Origin: an uncultured Brachyspira sp.
GTDB lineage: Bacteria > Cyanobacteriota > Vampirovibrionia > Gastranaerophilales > Gastranaerophilaceae
Direction: 5' to 3'
Assembly (NCBI GenBank): GCA_900321895.1
Contig: ONYB01000008.1
Location: 1-5,785, forward strand
DNA length: 5,785 bases
The notes beneath the pieces were generated by a model. That model worked only from the letters and a program-made list of their open reading frames with translations. It searched no databases and was not told where the DNA came from. This document shows, piece after piece, positions 1 to 5,562 of this stretch. A program made the translations under genes and the position numbers. Positions within the stretch are counted from its first letter, which is position 1. Each line of letters starts with the position of its first letter.

Positions 1-125
1 GATAGGCTTTCCCTTAGCGAAACGAAGTTGAGCTTAGGGAAGCGAATGCAACTTTCCGCAGTTCTTATATAATTAGAACTGCGTGAATGGTGCCACGATG
101 TAATCGGGGCAGACCGACCGCTCAA
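1..125. other. Non-coding, hairpin-rich region (function unknown)
   Basis: I see no credible gene here. The stretch holds consecutive inverted repeats. Bases 6-18 pair with 32-43 (GCTT-CCCT core, one bulged T and one T-T mismatch, 13-base loop). Bases 57-65 pair perfectly with 75-83 (9 bp, CGCAGTTCT against its complement, 9-base AT loop). A small CGAT/ATCG hairpin lies near 97-107. On the plus strand these run into the terminator-like hairpin at 128-159, so this could be the 3' end of a structured RNA cut by the window edge. I could not match it to RNase P RNA, tmRNA, SRP RNA or 6S RNA. It may equally be repeat DNA. Confidence 0.4.
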
Positions 126-127
126 CA

Positions 128-159
128 AAAAAAGAACCTGCCAAAACAGGTTCTTTTTT
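128..159 (-). terminator. Rho-independent terminator after tRNA-Pro (probably bidirectional)
   Basis: A perfect 13-bp inverted repeat (128-140 with 147-159, core AGAACCTG/CAGGTTCT) encloses a 6-base loop. A-runs on the left and T-runs on the right give a U-tract on either strand. It begins 4 bases beyond the CCA end of tRNA-Pro on the minus strand, so ending that transcript is its most obvious job. It could also stop anything transcribed rightward from before position 125. Confidence 0.85.
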
Positions 160-162
160 AAA

Positions 163-239
163 TGGTCGGGATGACACGATTTGAACGTGCGACCCCCTCG
201 TCCCAAGCGAGGTGCGCTACCAAGCTGCGCCACATCCCG
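163..239 (-). tRNA. tRNA-Pro (anticodon UGG)
   Basis: Read on the minus strand, this folds into a full cloverleaf. The 7-bp acceptor stem CGGGATG/CATCCCG is formed by 233-239 and 167-173. The D arm contains the GGTAGCGC-type sequence. The anticodon stem CCTCG/CGAGG holds the loop CTTGGGA, giving anticodon TGG (proline, CCN codons). The T-loop is TTCAAAT. The discriminator is A, and the 3' CCA is encoded at 163-165. Its own promoter lies upstream (271-299) and a terminator follows (128-159), so it looks like a stand-alone transcription unit. Confidence 0.96.
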
Positions 240-270
240 ACGGAGTCTTTGTCCTTTTGGGTACTTCATT

Positions 271-299
271 AGTCTAACCCAAACATTTTTTACAGTCAA
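271..299 (-). promoter_or_regulatory. Sigma70-type promoter for tRNA-Pro
   Basis: On the minus strand there is a -35 box TTGACT (294-299), a 17-bp spacer and a -10 box TAGACT (271-276). Transcription would start near 264, about 25 bases before the mature tRNA 5' end at 239, which leaves a short leader for RNase P to remove. This is the best-matching promoter in the window. Confidence 0.75.
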
Positions 300-346
300 G
301 ACATTCTTTTAAAATTTTTAATTTTCGTGCATTTATTTTTGATTTA

Positions 347-355
347 TGGTAGAAT
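347..355 (+). promoter_or_regulatory. Extended -10 promoter of the ybgC-rluB-coaE operon, probably leaderless
   Basis: The sequence TGGTAGAAT at 347-355 is an extended -10 element (TG, one base, TAGAAT). No good -35 box is seen 17 bp upstream, as is common for extended -10 promoters. The expected start point near 361-362 is only about 3 bases before the ATG at 365. No Shine-Dalgarno sequence lies between the -10 box and the ATG. Confidence 0.5.
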
Positions 356-364
356 TAACTTATT

Positions 365-787
365 ATGAAACATACATTTGAACAAAAAGTTTTTTATGCT
401 GACACTGATGCTTACGGTGTTGTATGGCACGGCACATATTTGAGATGGCTTGAAATGGGCAGAGTTTATTTGTGCGAAAAATTAGGTTTGGATCTGGTAA
501 CTTTAAAAGAACAAGATGTTTTACTCCCGGTTACCAACATGAACGTTAAGTACAAAATGTCCGCAAAACTCAACGATGATATCATTATTGAAACGGAAAT
601 TTCTAAATTTAACGGTTTTTCTGTTACTTTTAAACAAGTCATATTAGATAAAGTAACCGGTAAAAAATGTATCGAGGCAGAATTTGACGCGGTTGCGGTT
701 TCTAATGACAGAAAACTTTACAGAAGAATGCCTGACTCTTTACAAAAAGCATTTGAGGAAGCTCTAAAATGTCCGGAACTCGTTTAA
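365..787 (+). CDS. ybgC: YbgC-like acyl-CoA thioesterase (4-hydroxybenzoyl-CoA thioesterase, hotdog fold)
   Basis: This 140-residue protein has the usual length of single-domain hotdog thioesterases, which hydrolyse acyl-CoA thioesters in the cytoplasm. The N-terminal segment carries the family signature: YADTDAYGVVWHGTYLRWLE at residues 11-30, with Asp15 in the catalytic position and His22 in the GVV-H motif, followed by the long hotdog helix. The rest alternates strands as expected (for example DDIIIETEI and FSVTFKQVI). In E. coli ybgC sits with tol-pal; here it leads an operon with rluB and coaE, and the rluB start overlaps its last 19 bases. The CoA-linked neighbour coaE is suggestive, but no pathway link is proven. 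The ATG has no Shine-Dalgarno and follows a -10 box by 9 bases, so translation may be leaderless. The exact acyl-CoA substrate cannot be read from the sequence. Confidence 0.9.
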   Translation: MKHTFEQKVFYADTDAYGVVWHGTYLRWLEMGRVYLCEKLGLDLVTLKEQDVLLPVTNMNVKYKMSAKLNDDIIIETEISKFNGFSVTFKQVILDKVTGKKCIEAEFDAVAVSNDRKLYRRMPDSLQKAFEEALKCPELV

Positions 788-1503
788 ACAAATATATAGC
801 ATCATCCGGTCTTTGTTCCAGAAGAAAGGCTGATGAGCTTATTGAAAGCGGCAAAGTTTCTATTAACGGGAAAAAGGTTTGTGAGCTTGGATTTTTAGTG
901 CAACCAAAAGATAAAGTTTTTGTAGACAAAAAGCTTATACACCCTATAAAGCACGAATATTACAGATTTTACAAACCCGCAGGCTACATTACAACAAGCG
1001 ATGACGAAAAAGGTCGAAAAACCATTTACGATTTATTGCCGGAAAATCTTTGTCACTTAAAGCCTGTCGGAAGGCTTGACAGGGAGTCTACAGGGCTTTT
1101 AATTTTAACAAATGACGGGGAACTGATTAACGCTCTAACTCACCCTTCTGTAAAAGTTCCGAAGGTTTATCTTGTCTCTATCGGCGGAAGAATTCACAAG
1201 CACGAATTGGAACAACTTGCGAACGGTATTGAAATCGAAAAAGGCAAAATTGCTTATGCTGATATCACGGTTTTAGAACAAGATGAAAGCAAAACTGTTA
1301 TGCAAATCACTCTTTATCAGGGCATGAACAGACAAATCAGAAAGATGTTTGAGCATGTCGGCTATGAAGTCAAGACATTAAAAAGGATTCAACATGCCAC
1401 TCTTGATTTGGCAGGGCTAAAACGCGGCGATTTCAAGCCTATTAAACCAAAGCAGATTAAAGAATTAAAAAACTTTTTAAACAGGATTTCTAACAATGCT
1501 TAA
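769..1503 (+). CDS. rluB: RsuA/RluB-family ribosomal RNA pseudouridine synthase
   Basis: This 244-residue protein has two domains. Residues about 4-60 are an S4 RNA-binding domain (TRLNKYIASSGLCSRRKADELI, then VSINGK). From about 62 onward is the pseudouridine synthase domain, opening with YRFYKPAGYITT. The catalytic motif GRLDRESTGLLILTNDG spans 101-117, with Asp104 as the nucleophile. The late motif GMNRQIRKMFEHVGYEV is typical of the RsuA/RluB/RluE/RluF group. Such enzymes isomerise one uridine in rRNA. RluB (23S rRNA, peptidyl transferase region) is the likeliest assignment for an S4-containing member in a housekeeping operon, but RsuA or RluF specificity cannot be excluded. The ATG lies inside the end of ybgC, with GAGGAA at 755-760 as ribosome binding site 8 bases ahead. 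The last 8 bases overlap coaE, so all three are probably translationally coupled. Confidence 0.93.
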   Translation: MSGTRLNKYIASSGLCSRRKADELIESGKVSINGKKVCELGFLVQPKDKVFVDKKLIHPIKHEYYRFYKPAGYITTSDDEKGRKTIYDLLPENLCHLKPVGRLDRESTGLLILTNDGELINALTHPSVKVPKVYLVSIGGRIHKHELEQLANGIEIEKGKIAYADITVLEQDESKTVMQITLYQGMNRQIRKMFEHVGYEVKTLKRIQHATLDLAGLKRGDFKPIKPKQIKELKNFLNRISNNA

Positions 1504-2065
1504 AATAGCTCTTACGGGCAATATCGCCTCCGGCAAATCTACGGTTCAAAAGATTTTGGAAGAAAAAGGATACAAAGTTCTGGACACCGATAAGGTCGGA
1601 CATAAACTTTTGGAAAATCTTGACAAAATCAAGGTTGCTTTCAGAGATTTTGATGTTTTTTGCGACGAGAAAATTTCTCGAGAAAAACTTGGGAAATTAG
1701 TATTTTCTACCCCCGAGCTAAAACAAAAACTAGAAAAGATAATGCATCCAGCAATAAAAGAAGAAATATTAAAATTTTTCGAGCAAAATAAAAGCGAAAC
1801 CCTTGTTTTTGTCGGAATTCCGCTACTGTTTGAAAGTAATATGAGTAATTTGTTTGATAAAAGCCTTCTTATTTATACGAATGATACACTTCGCGAGGAA
1901 CGCTTAATTTCGAGGAATCATTATTCTGGCGATTATGCCAAACTTAGAATGAAATCGCAAATGTCACAGGATAAAAAGTTGAAATTATGCGATTTTGTTA
2001 TTTATAACAACGGCACCCTTTCTGACCTTAAATCTGCCGTTAACGAATTTCTTTTGAAAATTTAG
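1496..2065 (+). CDS. coaE: Dephospho-CoA kinase
   Basis: CoaE phosphorylates the 3'-hydroxyl of dephospho-CoA with ATP, the last step of coenzyme A synthesis, in the cytosol. At 189 residues it is near the usual length (about 200). The P-loop GNIASGKST is at residues 8-16, the substrate-site DTD at 30-32, HP at 84-85 and PLLFE at 109-113. The C-terminal part has the lid-region arginines (REERLISRN) and the family ending CDFVIYNNG, which corresponds to the usual ADFVIDN-G. The start overlaps rluB by 8 bases, and AGGA around 1483-1486 is a suitable ribosome binding site. The stop codon TAG overlaps the stop of the convergent hydrolase gene, with no terminator hairpin between them. The protein looks intact. 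Confidence 0.95.
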   Translation: MLKIALTGNIASGKSTVQKILEEKGYKVLDTDKVGHKLLENLDKIKVAFRDFDVFCDEKISREKLGKLVFSTPELKQKLEKIMHPAIKEEILKFFEQNKSETLVFVGIPLLFESNMSNLFDKSLLIYTNDTLREERLISRNHYSGDYAKLRMKSQMSQDKKLKLCDFVIYNNGTLSDLKSAVNEFLLKI

Positions 2066-2826
2066 ACAGGAACAAAAACTCTTGCCCCCGGTCTTATATT
2101 GTTCGTAATACCGTCACTGACAGCCTGACCTGTACCTGTCGTAATCTCAACATGCCCATATTTCGAACTATAGCCTGCTTGTCCTCGTCCGTAGACGAGT
2201 ACGCAACCAGCAGGAAGCGACTTCAAATCCAGACCGTTTGCAGAAATTTCTTTAAAGTTTTTATTCAAACTCAAGACATTCCCATAATCTGCCCCGTCGG
2301 CTCGCATACCGTTCGAAAGCCGTGTTTTCTCCAGAGCATATCTAACATATTGTGCACATTTCCCTGTAAATCCGATAGAATCAGTTAGTGCAGTTTCTGC
2401 TAATTTTTTACCTTTTTTAGAATTATAACCAACAGATTTTAGTTGTTGTAAATTAGTTTTGGCATTTACATTAAAATTTTTTGCGTATCTCCGTGGTATT
2501 TTGGTCGGACTTGACGGAGTATAATTGCGTGATGGAGTCGAAGGAGTCCACGACGATGTTATATTTGATAACGATTTCATCAGCGATTGCATTAACTGCA
2601 TCGACATCATCATATTAAAATATCCGGAACCACATCCGCCCATAAACATAAACGGATTGTAAAACCCGCCCATGCCAGAATACATACTCGGCATACTCAT
2701 CATCGGAGAAAATACAGAATTACAAAACCCTCCGACCGGAAACATACCATATGACGGCATTAAATTCGGTGCATAATAATTGTTTTGTATATGCCCAGCA
2801 TTCAGTTTTGCTATATTGCTAAACAA
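2062..2826 (-). CDS. Papain-like cysteine hydrolase (CHAP/NlpC-P60 type) with Met/Gly-rich N-terminal region
   Basis: This is a 254-residue protein with three parts. Residues 1-86 are low in complexity, with 16 methionines plus many Gly, Phe, Tyr, Ser and Asn, including runs such as MMSMPSMYSGMGG and MMMSMQLMQSLMKSL. Residues about 90-112 are a Pro/Ser/Thr linker (TPSTPSRNYTPSSPTKIP). Residues about 120-254 look like a CHAP/NlpC-P60-type domain: GKCAQYVRYAL at 155-165 supplies the likely nucleophile Cys157, YGHVEI at 223-228 the likely His225, and Asp238 is a candidate third residue. Such domains usually cut peptidoglycan peptides or amide bonds, so a cell-wall hydrolase or secreted effector is likely; the substrate is unknown. 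There is no classical signal peptide or membrane segment. The start is TTG, chosen because an AAGGGG ribosome binding site lies 7 bases ahead. The stop overlaps that of coaE. The family call rests on two motifs and is moderately sure. Confidence 0.72.
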   Translation of the reverse strand: MFSNIAKLNAGHIQNNYYAPNLMPSYGMFPVGGFCNSVFSPMMSMPSMYSGMGGFYNPFMFMGGCGSGYFNMMMSMQLMQSLMKSLSNITSSWTPSTPSRNYTPSSPTKIPRRYAKNFNVNAKTNLQQLKSVGYNSKKGKKLAETALTDSIGFTGKCAQYVRYALEKTRLSNGMRADGADYGNVLSLNKNFKEISANGLDLKSLPAGCVLVYGRGQAGYSSKYGHVEITTGTGQAVSDGITNNIRPGARVFVPV

Positions 2827-2829
2827 TGT

Positions 2830-2882
2830 ATTTCCCCTTTGTAAAATTTCCCCTGTATATATATAAAGGATTTTTACAACAA
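2830..2882 (-). promoter_or_regulatory. Promoter and ribosome binding site of the Met-rich hydrolase gene
   Basis: On the minus strand a -35-like TTGTTG (2877-2882) is separated by 17 bp from a -10-like TATACA (2854-2859) within an alternating TA run. AGGGGAAAT occurs twice in this region, at 2846-2854 and 2830-2838. The copy nearer the gene is a strong Shine-Dalgarno sequence 7 bases before the TTG start at 2826. The other falls at the expected transcription start. No terminator separates this gene from the ABC exporter upstream, so read-through is also possible. Confidence 0.5.
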
Positions 2883-2916
2883 GAAATTGCTTATTTTTAG
2901 AATATTTTACAAAATG

Positions 2917-4761
2917 TTAACAATTAGAATTTTCGATTTCTTCTTGATTTTTAAACTGCATCTCATAGAGCTTACGGTAAATACCATCATTAATTTCCAT
3001 TAACTCTTCATGCGAACCGAGTTCGGCTAATTCACCTTCATTCACAACAGCGATACGGTTTGCATTCTTGATTGTAGAAAGCCTGTGAGCGATAACAAAA
3101 ACCGTTTTATTTTTAATAAGGTTATCTAATGCTTTTTGAACAATAGCCTCAGACTTATTATCAAGAGCAGAGGTAGCTTCATCAAGAATTACGATTGGAG
3201 CATCTTTCAACATTGCTCTTGCGATTGCTACACGCTGACGCTGACCTCCGGAGAGAGTTGTACCTCGTTCGCCGACGTATGTGTCAAGACCTTTTTCCAA
3301 AGTTCCGATGAATTCGTCCAAATGCGACATTTCAACGACTTTATCAAGAGCCTCTTGAGAAGCATGTTCATTTCCCATCATAATATTATCTCTGATTGTT
3401 CCGGAAAACAGGAAATTATCCTGAAATACAAACGAAATTTGATCACGCAAAGAGTGCAATTTAAAGTTTCTGATATCAACCCCGTCGAATTCTACAGAAC
3501 CTCTTGTTACATCATAAAATCTCGGAATAAGGCTTACCACAGTGCTTTTTCCGCCTCCTGAATTTCCGACAAGTGCGATAGTTTCATTTTTATCAACTTT
3601 TAATGAAAAATTTTTCAATACGGGAACGCCTTCTTCATATTCGAAATCAACATTTTTAAACTCGATTGAATTATTCAAACCGTTTACGTCAACTGCATTA
3701 GGTGCATCTTTGATTTTCGGATCAAGGTCAAACAATTCAAACACACGACACATTGCAACAAAAGTTCCTTGTAAATTTGTCAAAGTATTACCGAGAGTTT
3801 TAGTCGGCTTATACAAAAGCAATAACGAAGTTACAAAGGACGCGAAACTTCCTGCCGTCATTTTGCCGGTCAATATCAAATGGTTTCCGACCGCCATAAC
3901 GATTGCAATACCGATAGAGCAAACAAAATACATAATCGGGGACATCCAGCCTACTCGTTTTGTCAAGGACATCGCCAAATTAAATTGTTCATGAACCTGT
4001 GATTGGAATTTTTCATTCTGATCATCTTGAAGATTATAAGCAGCCATAATTTTGTTGCCGGAGAAGGTTTCATTAAAGTTTGTTGTCATATTTCCGCCGA
4101 CAACCATGCTCGCATTAGAAACATTTTTAATTTTCTTTCTTATCAACGTTACCGGAGTAATAGCAATCCCCATAACAAGACAACCGATAATCGCTAATTG
4201 CCAAGAGTTATAAAGCAAAACTCCAACAAGCCCAATCAAACCAAAAAAAGTTGCAATGAAGGACTTCAAACTATCAATAATAGTTCTTGAAGCGGTTTCC
4301 GGATCAGACAAAAACCTTGTTAATACGATACCTGAAGAGTTTACATCATAAAACTGAGGATCAAGCTTAGTCAATTTTTTAAACAAATCTATTTTAAGAG
4401 AGTTTGCGACTTTTTGCCCGGTCCAAGAAGTCAAGTAGTTGCTGAGATATTTCAAAACCCCTTGCACAATCGCAAACAAAACGATACCAAACGGAATAAT
4501 TGCGGCGAAGCATGCCTGAATGTGAAATTCATGTCCCATAAAAGCCCAAGTATCATTCGGGTTCCCATTAATAACATAATCCAAATACGGTTTTAGGGAA
4601 AAAGCAACCACACCATCCAGCAGTCCCAAAGGAACAGCAATAATGATATTCAAAATAGCACGACCCAACACCGGTTTTATATAAGGAAAGATTTTCTTCA
4701 ACAGATAACCGTAATTAAATGCATCCTTAGAAGTAGTATCCTTTAGAATATATTCGTTCAT
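2917..4761 (-). CDS. MsbA-type ABC exporter (fused membrane and ATPase half-transporter)
   Basis: This 614-residue half-transporter should act as a homodimer in the inner membrane. The N-terminal part (about 20-335) is an ABC type-1 transmembrane domain with hydrophobic segments near 35-55, 83-105, 166-184, 187-205, 275-296 and 303-318. The ATPase domain follows (about 365-600). Its motifs are A-loop Tyr375, Walker A GNSGGGKST (399-407), Q-loop Gln447, signature LSGGQ (503-507), Walker B IVILDE (523-528), D-loop SALD (531-534) and H-loop His559. All catalytic residues are present, including Glu528. The best family match is MsbA/LmrA-like exporters, which flip lipid A precursors or other amphipaths. 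With no lipid A gene nearby the cargo is uncertain, so I give no gene symbol. The ATG is preceded by AGAGGAT about 10 bases upstream, and a promoter lies at 4800-4828. The gene is complete. Confidence 0.92.
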   Translation of the reverse strand: MNEYILKDTTSKDAFNYGYLLKKIFPYIKPVLGRAILNIIIAVPLGLLDGVVAFSLKPYLDYVINGNPNDTWAFMGHEFHIQACFAAIIPFGIVLFAIVQGVLKYLSNYLTSWTGQKVANSLKIDLFKKLTKLDPQFYDVNSSGIVLTRFLSDPETASRTIIDSLKSFIATFFGLIGLVGVLLYNSWQLAIIGCLVMGIAITPVTLIRKKIKNVSNASMVVGGNMTTNFNETFSGNKIMAAYNLQDDQNEKFQSQVHEQFNLAMSLTKRVGWMSPIMYFVCSIGIAIVMAVGNHLILTGKMTAGSFASFVTSLLLLYKPTKTLGNTLTNLQGTFVAMCRVFELFDLDPKIKDAPNAVDVNGLNNSIEFKNVDFEYEEGVPVLKNFSLKVDKNETIALVGNSGGGKSTVVSLIPRFYDVTRGSVEFDGVDIRNFKLHSLRDQISFVFQDNFLFSGTIRDNIMMGNEHASQEALDKVVEMSHLDEFIGTLEKGLDTYVGERGTTLSGGQRQRVAIARAMLKDAPIVILDEATSALDNKSEAIVQKALDNLIKNKTVFVIAHRLSTIKNANRIAVVNEGELAELGSHEELMEINDGIYRKLYEMQFKNQEEIENSNC

Positions 4762-4799
4762 AAAATAATAATCCTCTATCTCTAATCAACCTGATATGT

Positions 4800-4828
4800 A
4801 TTATCTCATAAAAGTAAATTTTATACAA
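4800..4828 (-). promoter_or_regulatory. Promoter of the ABC exporter gene
   Basis: On the minus strand a -35-like TTGTAT (4823-4828), a 17-bp spacer and a -10 box GATAAT (4800-4805) preceded by TGA (extended -10) lie 39 bases before the ATG. Transcription would start near 4793, giving a leader of about 31 bases that includes the GAGGAT ribosome binding site. I see no terminator hairpin between the transposase gene and this promoter. Confidence 0.6.
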
Positions 4829-4841
4829 ATATGTGAAAAAA

Positions 4842-5345
4842 TTATTCAAAACACAAATCAGAAAGTTCCATAACATCCCCCAGAGAACCCCAATCTATCC
4901 CATAGTAATTCTTTGAAACAAATTTATGAAATGAAGAATAAACCCAATCTTTTACATTTGCAGAATAACAGTGCTTAACTGGGTTAAAATGGATGTAATT
5001 TAAATGCATATACAAATCTTTTTCATCCCTTATTGTGTGTTCCCAGTAACGGTTTTGCCATATTCGCTTGTAGGTCGGCTTTACTAAGCCGACATTTTTT
5101 GAAAATGAATATTTAAATGCTTTTACAATTTTAGGATATTCCAAAATATTTCGTGGTTGAATTATGCAGTGTATATGTTCAGGTAAAACAACAAAAGCTA
5201 CAAGCCTAAATTTGTATATTTTTAAAAGGTTACTTAAAGATTTTTTCAATATATCAATATTATTGATAAGTATCGGAATACGCTTGTATGTTACAAGTGT
5301 CAAAAACACCATGCCATTTTCCAAAAATACACGTCTATAATTCAT
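4842..5345 (-). CDS. REP-associated tyrosine transposase (RAYT, Y1_Tnp / TnpA_REP family)
   Basis: This 167-residue protein has the normal length for a RAYT, a domesticated relative of the IS200/IS605 HUH transposases that cuts single-stranded REP hairpins. It opens with the family pattern YRR-FLENGMVFLTLVTYKR-PIL (residues 3-26). The metal-binding pair is His57-Ile-His59 in LPEHIHCIIQ. The likely catalytic residue is Tyr100 in RIWQNRYWEHTIRDEKDL (94-111), followed by the conserved YIHFNPVKH (117-125) and a WVYSSFHKF element. All catalytic residues are kept, so it may be active. Residues 85-92 (VGLVKPTY) are encoded by a REP-like palindrome inside the gene. Two more palindromes lie upstream, which supports the RAYT assignment over an ordinary IS200 transposase. 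The ATG follows a TATAAT box by 6 bases with no Shine-Dalgarno, so it may be translated from a leaderless mRNA. Confidence 0.92.
   Translation of the reverse strand: MNYRRVFLENGMVFLTLVTYKRIPILINNIDILKKSLSNLLKIYKFRLVAFVVLPEHIHCIIQPRNILEYPKIVKAFKYSFSKNVGLVKPTYKRIWQNRYWEHTIRDEKDLYMHLNYIHFNPVKHCYSANVKDWVYSSFHKFVSKNYYGIDWGSLGDVMELSDLCFE
5070..5093 (+). repeat. REP-like palindrome 1, with GTAG foot, inside the RAYT gene
   Basis: GTAG (5070-5073) is followed at once by a perfect 8-bp hairpin: GTCGGCTT (5074-5081), loop TACT, AAGCCGAC (5086-5093). A GTAG tetranucleotide 5' of a hairpin is the known recognition signature of REP sequences bound by TnpA_REP. It lies wholly in the transposase reading frame, where the minus strand encodes residues 85-92. 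It shares 27 identical bases (5068-5094) with the inverted copy at 5372-5398. Confidence 0.85.
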
Positions 5346-5351
5346 GGTTTA

Positions 5352-5357
5352 ATTATA
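5352..5357 (-). promoter_or_regulatory. -10 box of the RAYT gene, leaderless start
   Basis: The minus strand reads TATAAT, then TAAACC, then the ATG at 5345, so transcription would begin at or beside the start codon. The place for a -35 box falls inside REP-like palindrome 2 and does not match consensus. A hairpin-binding transposase could therefore occlude its own promoter; this is inference only. Confidence 0.45.
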
Positions 5358-5372
5358 TTACAAAGTTACGTT

Positions 5373-5396
5373 GTCGGCTTAGTAAAGCCGACCTAC
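5373..5396 (-). repeat. REP-like palindrome 2, with GTAG foot, upstream of the RAYT gene
   Basis: On the minus strand GTAG (5393-5396) is followed by the same 8-bp hairpin with loop TACT (5373-5392). With flanks, 5372-5398 is an exact reverse complement of 5068-5094 (27 bases). Palindromes 1 and 2 thus point toward each other and bracket the 5' half of the transposase gene, as in paired REP (BIME-like) arrangements. Confidence 0.85.
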
Positions 5397-5469
5397 AAAG
5401 GCTAAACCTATTTTGCAAAAAGTATAAATATTATTATTATTTACCATTTCTATTTCAAAGAAATTGCTA

Positions 5470-5492
5470 GTAAACGGCTTTACCAAGCCGAC
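5470..5492 (+). repeat. REP-like palindrome 3, diverged copy
   Basis: GTAA (5470-5473) stands where the other copies have GTAG. It is followed by a shortened stem, CGGCTT (5475-5480), loop TACC, AAGCCG (5485-5490), then AC. Orientation matches palindrome 1, and the bases after the hairpin (ATT) are also shared. One base is lost in the left arm and the foot has changed, so it may be an older, less active copy. Confidence 0.75.
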
Positions 5493-5532
5493 ATTATTAT
5501 ATTTAAAAACTACGGATTCGAGTCAACAACAA

Positions 5533-5559
5533 AAAAGACACCCGTAAAGAGTGTCTTTT
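5533..5559 (-). terminator. Rho-independent terminator after tRNA-Leu
   Basis: A perfect 9-bp stem, AAAAGACAC (5533-5541) with GTGTCTTTT (5551-5559), encloses a 9-base loop. On the minus strand it is followed by a T-rich tail (TTTTGTTGTTG from 5532 down). It begins 4 bases beyond the 3' end of tRNA-Leu, so it most likely ends that transcript. Confidence 0.8.
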
Positions 5560-5562
5560 ATT

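Noticed and set aside
1..72. Open plus-strand frame as the tail of a gene entering from the left
   Set aside because: Only 23 codons are visible and they coincide with strong hairpins; nothing protein-like can be supported.
702..929. Minus-strand frame across the ybgC-rluB junction
   Set aside because: It is antisense to two well-supported genes and has no recognisable motif.
2152..2388. Plus-strand frame opposite the hydrolase domain
   Set aside because: It is a shadow of the minus-strand gene, whose Cys and His motifs are clear.
2900..2916. Terminator after the ABC exporter gene at the TTTTAC-AAAAT symmetry
   Set aside because: The stem is five A-T pairs with a loop of about two bases and no GC core, so it is too weak to support.
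3136..4596. Plus-strand open frames at 3136-3561, 3542-3994, 4003-4197 and 4414-4596
   Set aside because: They lie antisense to the intact ABC exporter, resemble no protein family and are explained as shadows of its reading frame.
5288..5470. Plus-strand frame of 60 residues upstream of and overlapping the RAYT start
   Set aside because: It runs through the palindrome and non-coding DNA, and has low-complexity Tyr/Lys composition and no family likeness.
5070..5492. CRISPR array
   Set aside because: The three palindromes alternate in orientation and are irregularly spaced, and one is inside a gene.
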